From JALNZF01 sp964447405 (GTDB lineage: Bacteria; Nitrospirota; UBA9217), in assembly GCA_964447405.1 (NCBI GenBank), contig CAYUSP010000001.1:813530-877529 (forward strand): a DNA stretch of 64,000 nt, read 5' to 3'. Shown in pieces: positions 35,273 to 44,267 of this stretch (position 1 is its first letter; each line of letters opens with the position of its first letter). Under the pieces are notes generated by a model. The model did no database searches and was not told the DNA's origin. It worked only from the letters and a program-made list of their open reading frames with translations. The position numbers and the translations under genes were made by a program.

Positions 35273-35310
35273 CAATGGTGGGGCAGCCACACAGGGCTGC
35301 CCCACCATTG
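35273..35310 (-). other. Strong perfect hairpin between metK and ahcY
   Basis: Arms AATGGTGGGGCAGC (35274-35287) and GCTGCCCCACCATT (35296-35309) are perfectly complementary, with an extra C-G pair outside and an 8-base loop. No T-run follows on either strand, so it is not a classic terminator. It may mark an RNA 3' end for metK or be a repeat palindrome. Confidence 0.6.
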
Positions 35311-35372
35311 ATATTCATTCTTCCTTAACGCATGGTCTGGACCATCGTCGATCCAGACATCGCGATCAGTTC

Positions 35373-36536
35373 TTACTTCAAACCAGCTTCTTTCCTCAGC
35401 TTCGCTGCCTTGTCCGTCTTCTCCCAGGTAAACTCGGCCTCATGCCTGCCGAAGTGTCCGTATGCAGCCGTCTTCCGGTAAATGGGCCTTCTGAGATTGA
35501 GCGTTTTTATGATGCCTTTCGGCGTCATGTCGAAATTATTTCTGATGATCTTCACCAGTTTGTCATGTTCCACGTCGCTCGTGCCGAAATCATCCACGTG
35601 AATGGATACCGGGTCCGGCACTCCTATGGCATAGGCAAGCTGGACCTCGCACTCCGTGGCAATGCCAGAAGCCACGATATTCTTGGCAACATAGCGTGCC
35701 ATGTAGGAAGCTGAGCGGTCGACCTTGGACGGGTCCTTGCCCGAGAAGCATCCGCCGCCGTGGCTGCCGACGCCGCCGTAGGTGTCGACAATGATCTTGC
35801 GGCCCGTAAGGCCTGTATCGCCCATGGGACCGCCTGTGACGAACCTGCCCGTCGGATTGATGTGATAGACGATGGTCTTCTCGTCCAGGAGCTTCTTCGG
35901 AAGCACCGGCAGGATGACCTTCTCGATGATGTCCTTGCGCAGCTTCTTGAGTTCCACATCAGGGCTGTGCTGCGATGAAACCACGATGGTGTGAAGCCGA
36001 TAGGGCTTGCCGTCCCGGTATTCGATGGTAACCTGTGATTTACCATCCGGCCTGAGATAGGGAAGGATCTCCTTTTTGCGGACTTCCGCTAGCTTGCGCG
36101 TAAGCTTGTGTGCAAGCATGATGGTCATGGGCATGAGTTCCGGCGTTTCATCGCAGGCATAGCCGAACATAAGGCCCTGGTCGCCAGCACCACCCGTATC
36201 GACACCCATCGCGATGTCAGGCGACTGGGAATGAACGGACGTAATGACTGCGCAGGTCTCGGAATCGAACCCGTATTTTGCGCGGGTATAACCGATTTCC
36301 TTGATCGTCTGCCGGACGATGTCCGGAATCTCCACATATCCCTTTGTGGTGATCTCCCCTGCTACCATGGCAAGTCCCGTGGTCAGGAGCGTTTCGCACG
36401 CAACGCGGCTCATCGGGTCCTGCGCCAGAAGCGCATCAAGGACCGCATCCGATATCTGGTCGGCTATCTTGTCTGGATGACCTTCGGTAACCGATTCCGA
36501 TGTAAAAAGGTAGTTTCTGCTGCAACTCGTACTCAT
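35373..36536 (-). CDS. metK: S-adenosylmethionine synthetase
   Basis: A 387-residue enzyme making SAM from methionine and ATP. Motifs: FTSESVTEGHPDKIADQISD near the start (ATP-binding His and metal Asp), GAGDQGLMFGYA (about 117-128) and GGGCFSGKDPSKVDRS (about 254-269). Start ATG 36536 has GGGAGG eight bases upstream; a longer frame exists but lacks support. Length is normal. It supplies the methyl donor used by the Cbi methyltransferases encoded nearby. Confidence 0.97.
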   Translation of the reverse strand: MSTSCSRNYLFTSESVTEGHPDKIADQISDAVLDALLAQDPMSRVACETLLTTGLAMVAGEITTKGYVEIPDIVRQTIKEIGYTRAKYGFDSETCAVITSVHSQSPDIAMGVDTGGAGDQGLMFGYACDETPELMPMTIMLAHKLTRKLAEVRKKEILPYLRPDGKSQVTIEYRDGKPYRLHTIVVSSQHSPDVELKKLRKDIIEKVILPVLPKKLLDEKTIVYHINPTGRFVTGGPMGDTGLTGRKIIVDTYGGVGSHGGGCFSGKDPSKVDRSASYMARYVAKNIVASGIATECEVQLAYAIGVPDPVSIHVDDFGTSDVEHDKLVKIIRNNFDMTPKGIIKTLNLRRPIYRKTAAYGHFGRHEAEFTWEKTDKAAKLRKEAGLK

Positions 36537-36577
36537 GGTTTTCCTCCCGGATTTAAGTGACCTTCTCAAGGTCTGCT

Positions 36578-36605
36578 TTTATAACATACACATTGTTTTT
36601 GTCAA
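36578..36605 (-). promoter_or_regulatory. Predicted sigma-70 promoter of metK
   Basis: On the minus strand TTGACA (36600-36605), a 16-base spacer and TATAAA (36578-36583), about 40 bases upstream of the coding start. The short leader leaves no room for a SAM riboswitch. Confidence 0.6.
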
Positions 36606-36679
36606 GCAAATAGTACTCTGGATGCGAATCGCACTACAGCTGAAGGGCATTATACAGCTGGATGGCTGATAGTATCGCT

Positions 36680-37960
36680 CTACCTGATTTCCTCGATCAC
36701 TTCTTTGCGGATTTGCACGGGATCAAAGGGGGAAAGGTTTGCATTGAAACTGGCGACCCCAACAGGCGGTTGCACATAGCGTATCTCGAAAGTGATCGTG
36801 CCTTTTGGTGCAATGGGGGCACGCTGGTCCTGCAGGAGCTTGGCCTTGATCTCCTGGATATTTTTGCCGCGTTTTGCCAGGATCTCAAAATCTCTCTTGG
36901 TAAAGAGCTGTCTGCCATTCAACATTTTGATCTTGGTCAACACATTCCCTTTTGCATCGTACACATCCACGACGACAAGCCATGTTGCCTGCTCTTTATC
37001 AGAAATGTTCTCTATATTGCCAGTGATGAGCAGGTCTCCGTCCGCCTCCACCGAACCCGCGGCATTGGATATGCGCAACAGATCAACGGGCATTTGAGAC
37101 CGGGTAATGCCTGCACCCGACTTTTGTGCAGGCTGAAAACTGGAATAGGCAAAATACCCTGCAATCCCGAGAATAACGATCAGCGCGGCAATGCCGAGCC
37201 ATACCACACTCCCAGGACCTGATTCCCTGGCTGCAGAAATAGGTTCCGGAACCGGTTTTTCAGCAGCTTTCGGAGTTGCGGTTCGGGGACGTTCCTTCTT
37301 GGATGCTGCCGGTTGAATCGGAGTCTGTGGAGGAGAAACAGTTTGTGCAGCCGGGCGGACAACTTCAGGCTTCGGTACTTCCGGGACAGGAGGGGGTACA
37401 GGCATTGCCTGCTTTGTTGGTTCAGGTTTTGTTTCTCGTACCTCAACAATGCTCGGTGCCGGTTTGCGTTCTTCGGTGACAGCTGGTTGGGCAGGCAATG
37501 CCTCTTCCTTGACTGGCAGGACTGGCTCGGGAATGGCCTGGGATTCCGAAGTTGGCTCACCGGGTGCTGCTTGTTGCTCACGGGATGCCTCTTCAACGAA
37601 GGGTGCAGGCTCTTCAAATGCCGGCGGCTGTTCCTCCTTCGAAACCGTCTCTGAAGACTGCATTGGATCAAATATGGTTGGAGTTGCTTTTTCTGGCTCC
37701 GCTTCTGCGGCGTGCACTTCAGGCTCAGGCGAAAGCGATTGTTCAGGACTTGGTTCGGTTATCGGCACCGGTTTCGGCTTCGGATCAAATAGGTCAAGGG
37801 CTGATACCGCGCTTTGCGATAGCGTATAGTGCTCAAAAGCCTCATGGGTGATCTTGACAGACTCGCCGCAGCGGGTACAGGGAAATTTAATGCCCCTGCC
37901 GGTGATTTTGTCATCCGATACACGGAACAGCTTGTTACAGCTTGCACACCGGACTTCCAT
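36680..37960 (-). CDS. MJ0042-type zinc-ribbon protein with DUF3426 domain
   Basis: A 426-residue membrane protein. An N-terminal zinc ribbon (CASCNKLF..CTRCGES, residues about 5-33) is followed by a long Pro/Glu/Ala-rich linker (about 55-265). One membrane helix (WLGIAALIVILGIAGYFAY, about 272-290) precedes a C-terminal DUF3426-like domain (about 305-426, ending DPVQIRKEVIEEIR). The layout is typical of this uncharacterised family. Start ATG 37960 is preferred because AGGAGG lies within the longer frame. Confidence 0.85.
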   Translation of the reverse strand: MEVRCASCNKLFRVSDDKITGRGIKFPCTRCGESVKITHEAFEHYTLSQSAVSALDLFDPKPKPVPITEPSPEQSLSPEPEVHAAEAEPEKATPTIFDPMQSSETVSKEEQPPAFEEPAPFVEEASREQQAAPGEPTSESQAIPEPVLPVKEEALPAQPAVTEERKPAPSIVEVRETKPEPTKQAMPVPPPVPEVPKPEVVRPAAQTVSPPQTPIQPAASKKERPRTATPKAAEKPVPEPISAARESGPGSVVWLGIAALIVILGIAGYFAYSSFQPAQKSGAGITRSQMPVDLLRISNAAGSVEADGDLLITGNIENISDKEQATWLVVVDVYDAKGNVLTKIKMLNGRQLFTKRDFEILAKRGKNIQEIKAKLLQDQRAPIAPKGTITFEIRYVQPPVGVASFNANLSPFDPVQIRKEVIEEIR

Positions 37961-38135
37961 CCTGCGCAGCCTCCTCAATCAATGAACAACCCCTGTTGCT
38001 CCGGACAATCCGCACGCTATGAGCAGTCGATCCTGTTCGGGATTCGAAACTCGCCTGGCCGAACAGCATGATACAGTTCCAAAAACGTCTCTCTTAACGT
38101 TTGCGCGTTATTGTAATATATTTTAATAAAATAGT

Positions 38136-38321
38136 CTACTTCTCTATTTGATTTTTTTCTTCGTCTCCGCCCTCTTCAGACTGATTCTGTTTCTCTCCAG
38201 GTATCCGATACTCATCAGATGCCCATTTCCCCAGGTCCAGCAACCGGCATCGCTCGGAGCAAAAGGGCCGATTCGGATTGTCAGCCCAGGCTGATTCTTT
38301 TTTACACAAGGGGCACTTCAT
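38136..38321 (-). CDS. yacG: DNA gyrase inhibitor YacG
   Basis: A 61-residue zinc protein. The four-cysteine site is CPLCKK..CSERCRLLDLGKWASDEYRIPG, the full YacG signature. YacG binds GyrB and blocks DNA binding. The acidic, Gln-rich tail is variable in the family. Confidence 0.93.
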   Translation of the reverse strand: MKCPLCKKESAWADNPNRPFCSERCRLLDLGKWASDEYRIPGEKQNQSEEGGDEEKNQIEK

Positions 38322-38400
38322 TCTATGCTCTCATGCGCAGCTGGAAAATGCCCAAAGTGCAGCTTCGATGTCCGGCCATGCATTGCCAATATAATATTGT

Positions 38401-39663
38401 TCATGACTGGATTACGCACCCTGTTCCCGTATGTTGATGCATGAGCAAGTACAGGAGCGCGTCGATTTCGTCGATCAGTTCCTTGAATAAACCGCCATGG
38501 CTTTTTGTGCGTGAGAACATCCTGTCCCTGATCGCCTGAATTTCCAGGTCATCGCACTGTTCAAAGGTGATATGCCCTTTTTGCATGGCAAAACGCTCCA
38601 ACGGCAGCAGGCGCTTCGCAAGATCCATGAACAGAACAAGCCGCTCCCTAATCCGCTCCAGCCTCAGGCCAGTATCAGGATTATCTTCTGTACTTTTTTC
38701 TCTCATGAGCGCGGATACTTCGTTCACCATTACCTGCAAAGAAGCATATTCAAGACCACGCACACCCCTTCTCCATTGAAGCAGCATGGAATTGCGACGA
38801 AACCAGAGAAAGTTCCTCATGCCGATATCAATTAGTTCATTCGCAGCAGCCTCAAGCTCCTGAAGAAGGGAGTTGGAATACCGCTGTTTTTCCTTATGAA
38901 CAGGGGCGTCGCCAGGATTCAGGGCTGTTGCAAGCCCAGCGTAGCCGCCAATATTCCGCAGCATCACGCTCCCGTTCCTGTCACCAGGAGTATCGAAGTG
39001 AACGAGCGATAGTAGTACCCTGCCCTTGCCGAACATCCCTTCCACAACAGCAGGCTCGCCTAGAAGGCGTTTCGGGTCCAGATTGATCCCGTAGATGCGT
39101 TCCAGATCAGCCCAGGCGCTGGCTGCAACGGCATCGCCTACGTTCACATCGGAGCTGAAAGAATCAGACAAAGCATCAGCATAAGATGCCAGGACGTTCA
39201 CGGAGCCATCCACCATGAATTGGGACGGCCACCAGGCGTGAAAAATTGGGTCCAGAATCTCCTGCCAGAGGGGATGGTCTGAAAGAGTGAGCCTGATTCT
39301 GCCGCTGAAACTCGGCACCCGCTCCTGAGTAGGTTTCCTTTTAATGGGAAGCAGTCCGATGCCGTCCAGGGTAGCAAGCCCAGCTCCGCCGCAGAATCCG
39401 AGATAAGAACCGCCATTGTGTACAAACAGCCTGATTGCTTCTGCTCCGTCGCCGCCGAGCGCTTTCAGTTTGTTTGACGCCCACCCTCCGGGAACTATCA
39501 GCATACCATAGCCGGTCAGTTTGCCGCTCTTTACATCTGCGGCCCGCAGCAGATCAAAGGATAATCCGCAGGCATGCAGCGCCTTGTGCGCCATCACACC
39601 CCATAAAAAGGATTCGTCCCACAAGAGCGCCGCTGATTTTGATTTCCCGTCAGAAGACATCAT
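38401..39663 (-). CDS. BPL_N / class I glutamine amidotransferase-like protein in the cobalamin operon
   Basis: A 420-residue protein. Residues about 10-250 resemble the BPL_N/GATase1-like fold: LIVPGGWASNKL near 55-66, SYLGFCGGAGLATLDGIGLL near 86-105 with a nucleophile-like Cys, then a WWPSQFMVDGS segment. Residues about 270-420 are helical with no recognised domain. No catalytic His-Glu pair is obvious. It overlaps cbiH by four bases, so it is translated with the cobalamin genes, but its role is unknown. Confidence 0.7.
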   Translation of the reverse strand: MMSSDGKSKSAALLWDESFLWGVMAHKALHACGLSFDLLRAADVKSGKLTGYGMLIVPGGWASNKLKALGGDGAEAIRLFVHNGGSYLGFCGGAGLATLDGIGLLPIKRKPTQERVPSFSGRIRLTLSDHPLWQEILDPIFHAWWPSQFMVDGSVNVLASYADALSDSFSSDVNVGDAVAASAWADLERIYGINLDPKRLLGEPAVVEGMFGKGRVLLSLVHFDTPGDRNGSVMLRNIGGYAGLATALNPGDAPVHKEKQRYSNSLLQELEAAANELIDIGMRNFLWFRRNSMLLQWRRGVRGLEYASLQVMVNEVSALMREKSTEDNPDTGLRLERIRERLVLFMDLAKRLLPLERFAMQKGHITFEQCDDLEIQAIRDRMFSRTKSHGGLFKELIDEIDALLYLLMHQHTGTGCVIQS

Positions 39664-40409
39664 AGCGCGAATTTTCTTTCGTATCCTCTCGGCGTGATCA
39701 TCAGATTATTCCATACAAAGGTGTTCGAGTTGCCGATGATCACGGTAGTCTGCATATCAACATCTTCATCACGCATTGACCCGAGGTTCGTCACGATGAC
39801 TGTTTCGTGCTTCCGCATGGCACCCCTGACAATGCCGGCAACCGTTTCTCGCTTCCGGTGTTTCAAAATGATCTCGCGTGCCATGGTCAAATGGCTGGCC
39901 CTGCCCTTGCTCCGGGGATTATAGAGAACAATGACGAAATCCGCCGCAGCCGCTGCATCCAACCGCTTTTCGATAATTTCCCAGGGTGTAAGCCTGTCCG
40001 AAAGACTGATGCATGCAAAATCATGCATTAATGGAGCGCCAAGCCGCGAGGCAGCAGCGTTCAAAGCCGAGATTCCCGGAAGCACTTCGACTGCAATCGT
40101 TGACCCCGCATTTTTTACTATTTCGTAGACCAGGCCTGCCATGGCGTAGACACCAGGGTCTCCACCGCTGATTACCGCGACCGACCTGCCCTGTTCCGCG
40201 AGTTCAACCGCCTTCCTGCAGCGGTCCACCTCCTGAGTCATCCCGGTGGAAACAACTGTCTTCCCCTGAAGCAGTTCCCTGATAAGCTCAAGATAGGTTC
40301 CATAGCCGACAACCACGTCTGCCAGCTCGATCGCCTTTTGTGCCGCAGGAGTGATATGAGCCAGGCTGCCTGGCCCGGTACCGACAACGATGATTTTACC
40401 TTTATTCAA
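39660..40409 (-). CDS. cbiH: Precorrin-3B / cobalt-factor III C17-methyltransferase
   Basis: A 249-residue SAM-dependent tetrapyrrole methylase. Motifs: VVGTGPGSLAHITPAA near the start, VISGGDPGVYAMAGL (about 79-93) and VEVLPGISALNAAASRLGAPL (split across 108-128), then the closing TTVIIGNSNTF. It methylates C17 and contracts the ring. It overlaps cbiG by eight bases. Confidence 0.95.
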   Translation of the reverse strand: MNKGKIIVVGTGPGSLAHITPAAQKAIELADVVVGYGTYLELIRELLQGKTVVSTGMTQEVDRCRKAVELAEQGRSVAVISGGDPGVYAMAGLVYEIVKNAGSTIAVEVLPGISALNAAASRLGAPLMHDFACISLSDRLTPWEIIEKRLDAAAAADFVIVLYNPRSKGRASHLTMAREIILKHRKRETVAGIVRGAMRKHETVIVTNLGSMRDEDVDMQTTVIIGNSNTFVWNNLMITPRGYERKFAL

Positions 40410-41475
40410 TTTTCCTTACTCCCTGTTTAGTACTGACGGCGATCGTCACGTTCCCCTTTTTTTGTTTCCGCAACAGAAGCATATCAGCATTTCCAGCAAG
40501 CAATGCTGCCGGTTCCGCAACCGCATGGGCACCCGTAGCCTTAAATACCATCTCCGATGGTTCAACGTTCTCGATGCGGTTCAGTTCATCCGCTCGATAG
40601 GTTTTCAGGGTAAATCCGTACTTCGCGCAGAATGCTGTTAGCCCCGGTTCACCGGCTTTGATATCAATCGTTGCGACACATGCGATTGATAAAAAGGATA
40701 GGTTGTTTTTTTCGAGCGTCGTTCGCACCGCATCCTCGATCTCAATTTCCGATGTATTGCTGTTGCACCCGATGCCAAGAACAAGGTTATGAGGCCGTAG
40801 ATACAGCTGGCCTTTCACCCGGCAGGTATCAATCGAGCAGTCTTCTCCTGATGCCCCTTCATGTGCGTTTACCCGATTAGAGATAATGACATCAGCAAAT
40901 CTCGGCTCCGCAACACGGAGAAATTCTTCCGGCAGCCGCATTCCTGATCCCTGACCCCTGACCCATGATCCTTGTTCTTCATAAATCCGCAGGGCGCCGT
41001 TGTTCACGAACCGGGTCCCGATCAGCGGAAGGATTGCCCAGTCTTCGATGGACAAGTCGTGGTCCCGCGCCCAGAGATCAATCGAGGGCAGACTATTCAC
41101 ATCCGTTGCCGTGGTGATGACAGCCTCTGCACCGAGAAACGAAGCGATCTCCTGCGCCAATTCATTCGCGCCGCCAAGATGGCCGCCCACCAGGCTGATT
41201 GCGTGTTTCCCCGCTTCGTCCAGCACAACCACGGCCGGATCAGTCCGCTTGTCCTTCAGCAATGGTGCGATGGTCCGGACAACAATGCCCGTTGCCATGA
41301 TGAACACCAACGCATCGTTCCTGCCCCACAAGTCATTCACGAGAGGTGGTGTAAACTTCGCTATCTCGGCATCAGGCGACCAGGACTTCAACCTTTGGGC
41401 TAGTTTGAGCCCATTGCCAGTTATATACAGAACTGCGGTTTTCCTCACTCCGAGTTCCGGTTCCAGTGCACACAT
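40402..41475 (-). CDS. cbiG: Cobalt-precorrin-5A hydrolase
   Basis: A 357-residue enzyme that opens the delta-lactone of cobalt-precorrin-5A and releases acetaldehyde. The N-terminal half has LVGGHLGGANELAQEIASFL (about 95-114), and the C-terminal domain has LVLGIGCNSNTSEIEIEDAV (about 231-250). An in-frame heptamer tract adds GSWVRGQGSGM between the domains (about 169-179). The first residues (PELGVRK) also read like heptamer DNA, so GTG 41448 is an alternative start. Confidence 0.94.
   Translation of the reverse strand: MCALEPELGVRKTAVLYITGNGLKLAQRLKSWSPDAEIAKFTPPLVNDLWGRNDALVFIMATGIVVRTIAPLLKDKRTDPAVVVLDEAGKHAISLVGGHLGGANELAQEIASFLGAEAVITTATDVNSLPSIDLWARDHDLSIEDWAILPLIGTRFVNNGALRIYEEQGSWVRGQGSGMRLPEEFLRVAEPRFADVIISNRVNAHEGASGEDCSIDTCRVKGQLYLRPHNLVLGIGCNSNTSEIEIEDAVRTTLEKNNLSFLSIACVATIDIKAGEPGLTAFCAKYGFTLKTYRADELNRIENVEPSEMVFKATGAHAVAEPAALLAGNADMLLLRKQKKGNVTIAVSTKQGVRKIE
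40941..40977. repeat. In-frame heptamer tract in cbiG
   Basis: CTGATCC, CTGACCC, CTGACCC, ATGATCC on +. The coding strand carries GGGTCAG-type units read as GSWVRGQGSG. The opposite strand would contain stop codons, so the insert lies in the only open orientation. Confidence 0.8.
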
Positions 41476-41480
41476 TTCAA

Positions 41481-42239
41481 TTATTTCCGATATTCATGCT
41501 TGAAATCCCTGTGATAGAGCTTAGATTCTTTGCCGAGTGATGCTTCCGACGCACGCAAAGACTCACCCACATAGATTAGCGCTGTCTTTTTTATGCCTGC
41601 GTTCTGAACCAGGGAAACGATATCCCGTAATGCGCCTCTCACCACCTGCTGTTCCGGCCAGGTGGCCTTCTCAATAATCGCAACAGGCGTATCTCCGGGG
41701 TACCCCTGGAGCAATTCTTCGCGTACTTTTTCGATCATACCCACACTCAGAAAGATCACCATGGTCGCACGGTGCGCTGCCAGGGTTGCAATTCGTTCCG
41801 ATGCAGGCACCGGGGTTCTCCCTTCCATCCTCGTGAAGATAACTGTCTGGCTGATCTCCGGGACAGTCAGTTCCTGCCCCAGGATGGCTGCGCCGGCCAT
41901 GGCCGACGACACTCCGGGAATAACCTCATAGGATATATTGAGCTTACGCAGTCGCTCGATCTGCTCCGATATGGCGCTGTAGAATGATGTATCACCGGTA
42001 TGAAGCCTGACCACTATTTTGCCGTCATGCACAGCTTCCTGCATGATAGCGATGATCCTGTCAAGGTCCATGGTCGCTGAGTCGTGGATCTGTGCTTTGA
42101 TGCCGACAAGCAGCGCCGGATTCACCAGGCTGCCCGCGTATATCACCACATCCGCTGCATCAAGCAGCTTGCGTCCTTTCAGAGTGATCAGGTCAGGATC
42201 GCCCGGACCGGCCCCTACGAACCATATCTTCGCGCTCAT
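41481..42239 (-). CDS. cbiF: Cobalt-precorrin-4 C11-methyltransferase
   Basis: A 252-residue tetrapyrrole methylase. Motifs: FVGAGPGDPDLITLKGRKLL near 6-25, VRLHTGDTSFYSAISEQI (about 76-93) and VIPGVSSAMAGAAILGQELT (about 102-121). It methylates C11 in the anaerobic corrin pathway. It overlaps cbiL by four bases. Confidence 0.96.
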   Translation of the reverse strand: MSAKIWFVGAGPGDPDLITLKGRKLLDAADVVIYAGSLVNPALLVGIKAQIHDSATMDLDRIIAIMQEAVHDGKIVVRLHTGDTSFYSAISEQIERLRKLNISYEVIPGVSSAMAGAAILGQELTVPEISQTVIFTRMEGRTPVPASERIATLAAHRATMVIFLSVGMIEKVREELLQGYPGDTPVAIIEKATWPEQQVVRGALRDIVSLVQNAGIKKTALIYVGESLRASEASLGKESKLYHRDFKHEYRK

Positions 42240-42970
42240 TGTTTCCTCACGATCACCAGGGAAAAATAATTCATGTCCTCGCTTTGTACCTGGGTTATGT
42301 TTTTCACGATCCTCTCATCATCCATTCCGGCCCGCGCTACATAGACCGCATCCATGGCGCGATTCGTTCTTATCAGTACATCCCTGACTACATCGAACAC
42401 CTTGTTCACCTTCATCAATACGACCGTATCGTATTCCCGGAGCGTTTCCTCAAGGCTGTCCAGATAATTCGCGGGCAGGATCGCGATCCGGTCATTGCCA
42501 AGCCCGAGTGAAATTCCTGCCCGGGCGGCAGCAGCGTTAATCGATGAAATACCGGGAATGATCTCGATAATCAATGAAGGCCGTTGCTCCAGCAACCGTT
42601 CATATAGATAGAAGAACGTGCTGTAGATTCCTGGGTCGCCAATGGTGATGAAAGCGGCATCGACGCCACGATCCAGCCTTTTCAGTACGATGCCAACGAT
42701 CTCGTTCCATTTCGTATCCAGTTCATTTTCTGATGCTGATAATTCCATTCCCTGACCCCTGGTTTTCAGCATCGGAAAGTACGCTTCAACGATCTCTTTC
42801 CCTTCAAGGGAGAGCGCTTTCTGCATGATCGATAGTGCGAGGCTTGTCCCTTCTTCTCTTCCCTTGGGCACGAATATGCAGGGAACCTGGCTCAGGACCC
42901 GTACGGCCTTCAGGGTCATGAGTTCCGGATCGCCCGGACCAACACCAATCACAAAGAGCTTACCCTGCAT
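42236..42970 (-). CDS. cbiL: Cobalt-precorrin-2 C20-methyltransferase
   Basis: A 244-residue tetrapyrrole methylase. Motifs: VIGVGPGDPELMTLKAVRVL near 7-26, ITIGDPGIYSTFFYLYERLL (about 103-122) and IIPGISSINAAAARAGISLG (about 132-151). It adds the C20 methyl later lost in ring contraction. A short GGGTCAG-like tract codes TRGQGMEL near residues 70-77 in a surface region. It overlaps cbiET by eleven bases. Confidence 0.94.
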   Translation of the reverse strand: MQGKLFVIGVGPGDPELMTLKAVRVLSQVPCIFVPKGREEGTSLALSIMQKALSLEGKEIVEAYFPMLKTRGQGMELSASENELDTKWNEIVGIVLKRLDRGVDAAFITIGDPGIYSTFFYLYERLLEQRPSLIIEIIPGISSINAAAARAGISLGLGNDRIAILPANYLDSLEETLREYDTVVLMKVNKVFDVVRDVLIRTNRAMDAVYVARAGMDDERIVKNITQVQSEDMNYFSLVIVRKQ

Positions 42971-44267
42971 GTTCTCTCTTCTCTCCTGTTACGATGAAGA
43001 TTGGATTTTGCGCTGTCATATGGCGTTTGGCCGCGACGATCCTGGAGCGTGAAACTGAAACCTCAGCAATTGCGACTGAAAGACCGGCTTTCTCAAGACC
43101 AGCAACAGCCTGGTTCAGCGTTTCAAGGGTAACTGCGTTCACGACAATAATGCCTGCCGTCATCCTGATTTGAATGTGATCAATAATCGCTTCAAGTTGA
43201 CCGCCGCTGCCGCCGATAAACACGCGATTCGGTGCCGGGAGACCGGCAAGTACATCCAGGGCACTTCCGAGAATGATCTCGATGTTTCTGGCCTGAAATT
43301 TCGCTGCATTATCTCTAATATACCCGACCTGCTCATCATCGCGTTCTATTGCGAAAATATTCATCCCGGGGCAGACCTTTGCAGCCTCAACCGATACGGA
43401 ACCTGAACCCGCCCCGATATCCCACATCACACCCTGCTCCGGAAGCCTGAGTTTATGGATCGCCACAGCTCTCACTTCGTCTTTTGTAATTAATCCGCGC
43501 GCATGAGCAATTTCAGCTTCCTTCAGACCGAATACAATACTTTTCTCCTGATTTCTTCCTTCTGACTGCTGCAGTATCACTACATTCGGCTCAGCAATGT
43601 CCAGAAGAGCAATCTCGCCAATCATCCCGGATCGGATCCGTTCATCATCGTACCCGAGCCGCTCGCACACATGCATGATTATCCGAGATGCATCCTGACC
43701 GGACGATACAAGCGTCCTTGCAATGAGCGCTGGACTATTCACGCGGTCGGTCAAGATTGCCATTTTTTTGTGCTGTGCCAGCAGCTTTGGGATGTCCGAA
43801 ACCTCATAGGGCAGCGTTCTTCTTTTCGCGATGTCCGGTCCGCCGTGCACGCTGATGCAGAAAGCATCGTCCCACGGAACATTGATCTTCGAAAAGGCCT
43901 GTTGCATGCTCGAAAGATCGGGGATTATCTCGACCATTTCTGATCCAAACTCCTTGAGCATCCTGCGGCCAATGCCGAAGAACAATGGATCTCCGGAAGC
44001 CAGCAGGACAATAGTTCTGAGTTTGGTGTTCGAAGTTCTGAGAACCGTACGGATAAATTCGATCGTGTCGGGTACTTTGTCGATGATCTTGATGTGGTCC
44101 TTGACGTCCACGTATTCGTCATACCGCGTGAAGACGTCGAGCAGCCTTGATGAGGCCAGCAGAACATCCGCATTTCGTACGATTGTTTGAGTCTGTTTCC
44201 CGAGCGGCCGATAACCGATGCCGACCAAAAAGAGTTTATTTGCAGTCTGCAACGATTGCTCCTTCAT
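42960..44267 (-). CDS. cbiET: Cobalt-precorrin-7 C5/C15-methyltransferase, decarboxylating (CbiE-CbiT fusion)
   Basis: A 435-residue fusion equivalent to CobL. Residues about 12-215 are the CbiE tetrapyrrole methylase; residues about 240-435 are CbiT, with SAM loop MWDIGAGSGSVSVEAA (about 280-295). It methylates C5 and C15 and removes the acetate at C12. A degenerate heptamer tract (44013-44043) codes LRTSNTKLRT near residue 79 in the CbiE half. It overlaps cbiD by 32 bases. Confidence 0.95.
   Translation of the reverse strand: MKEQSLQTANKLFLVGIGYRPLGKQTQTIVRNADVLLASSRLLDVFTRYDEYVDVKDHIKIIDKVPDTIEFIRTVLRTSNTKLRTIVLLASGDPLFFGIGRRMLKEFGSEMVEIIPDLSSMQQAFSKINVPWDDAFCISVHGGPDIAKRRTLPYEVSDIPKLLAQHKKMAILTDRVNSPALIARTLVSSGQDASRIIMHVCERLGYDDERIRSGMIGEIALLDIAEPNVVILQQSEGRNQEKSIVFGLKEAEIAHARGLITKDEVRAVAIHKLRLPEQGVMWDIGAGSGSVSVEAAKVCPGMNIFAIERDDEQVGYIRDNAAKFQARNIEIILGSALDVLAGLPAPNRVFIGGSGGQLEAIIDHIQIRMTAGIIVVNAVTLETLNQAVAGLEKAGLSVAIAEVSVSRSRIVAAKRHMTAQNPIFIVTGEKREHAG

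Noticed and set aside
36537..36680. SAM riboswitch upstream of metK
   Set aside because: The leader after the predicted promoter is only about 40 bases and shows no SAM aptamer motif.
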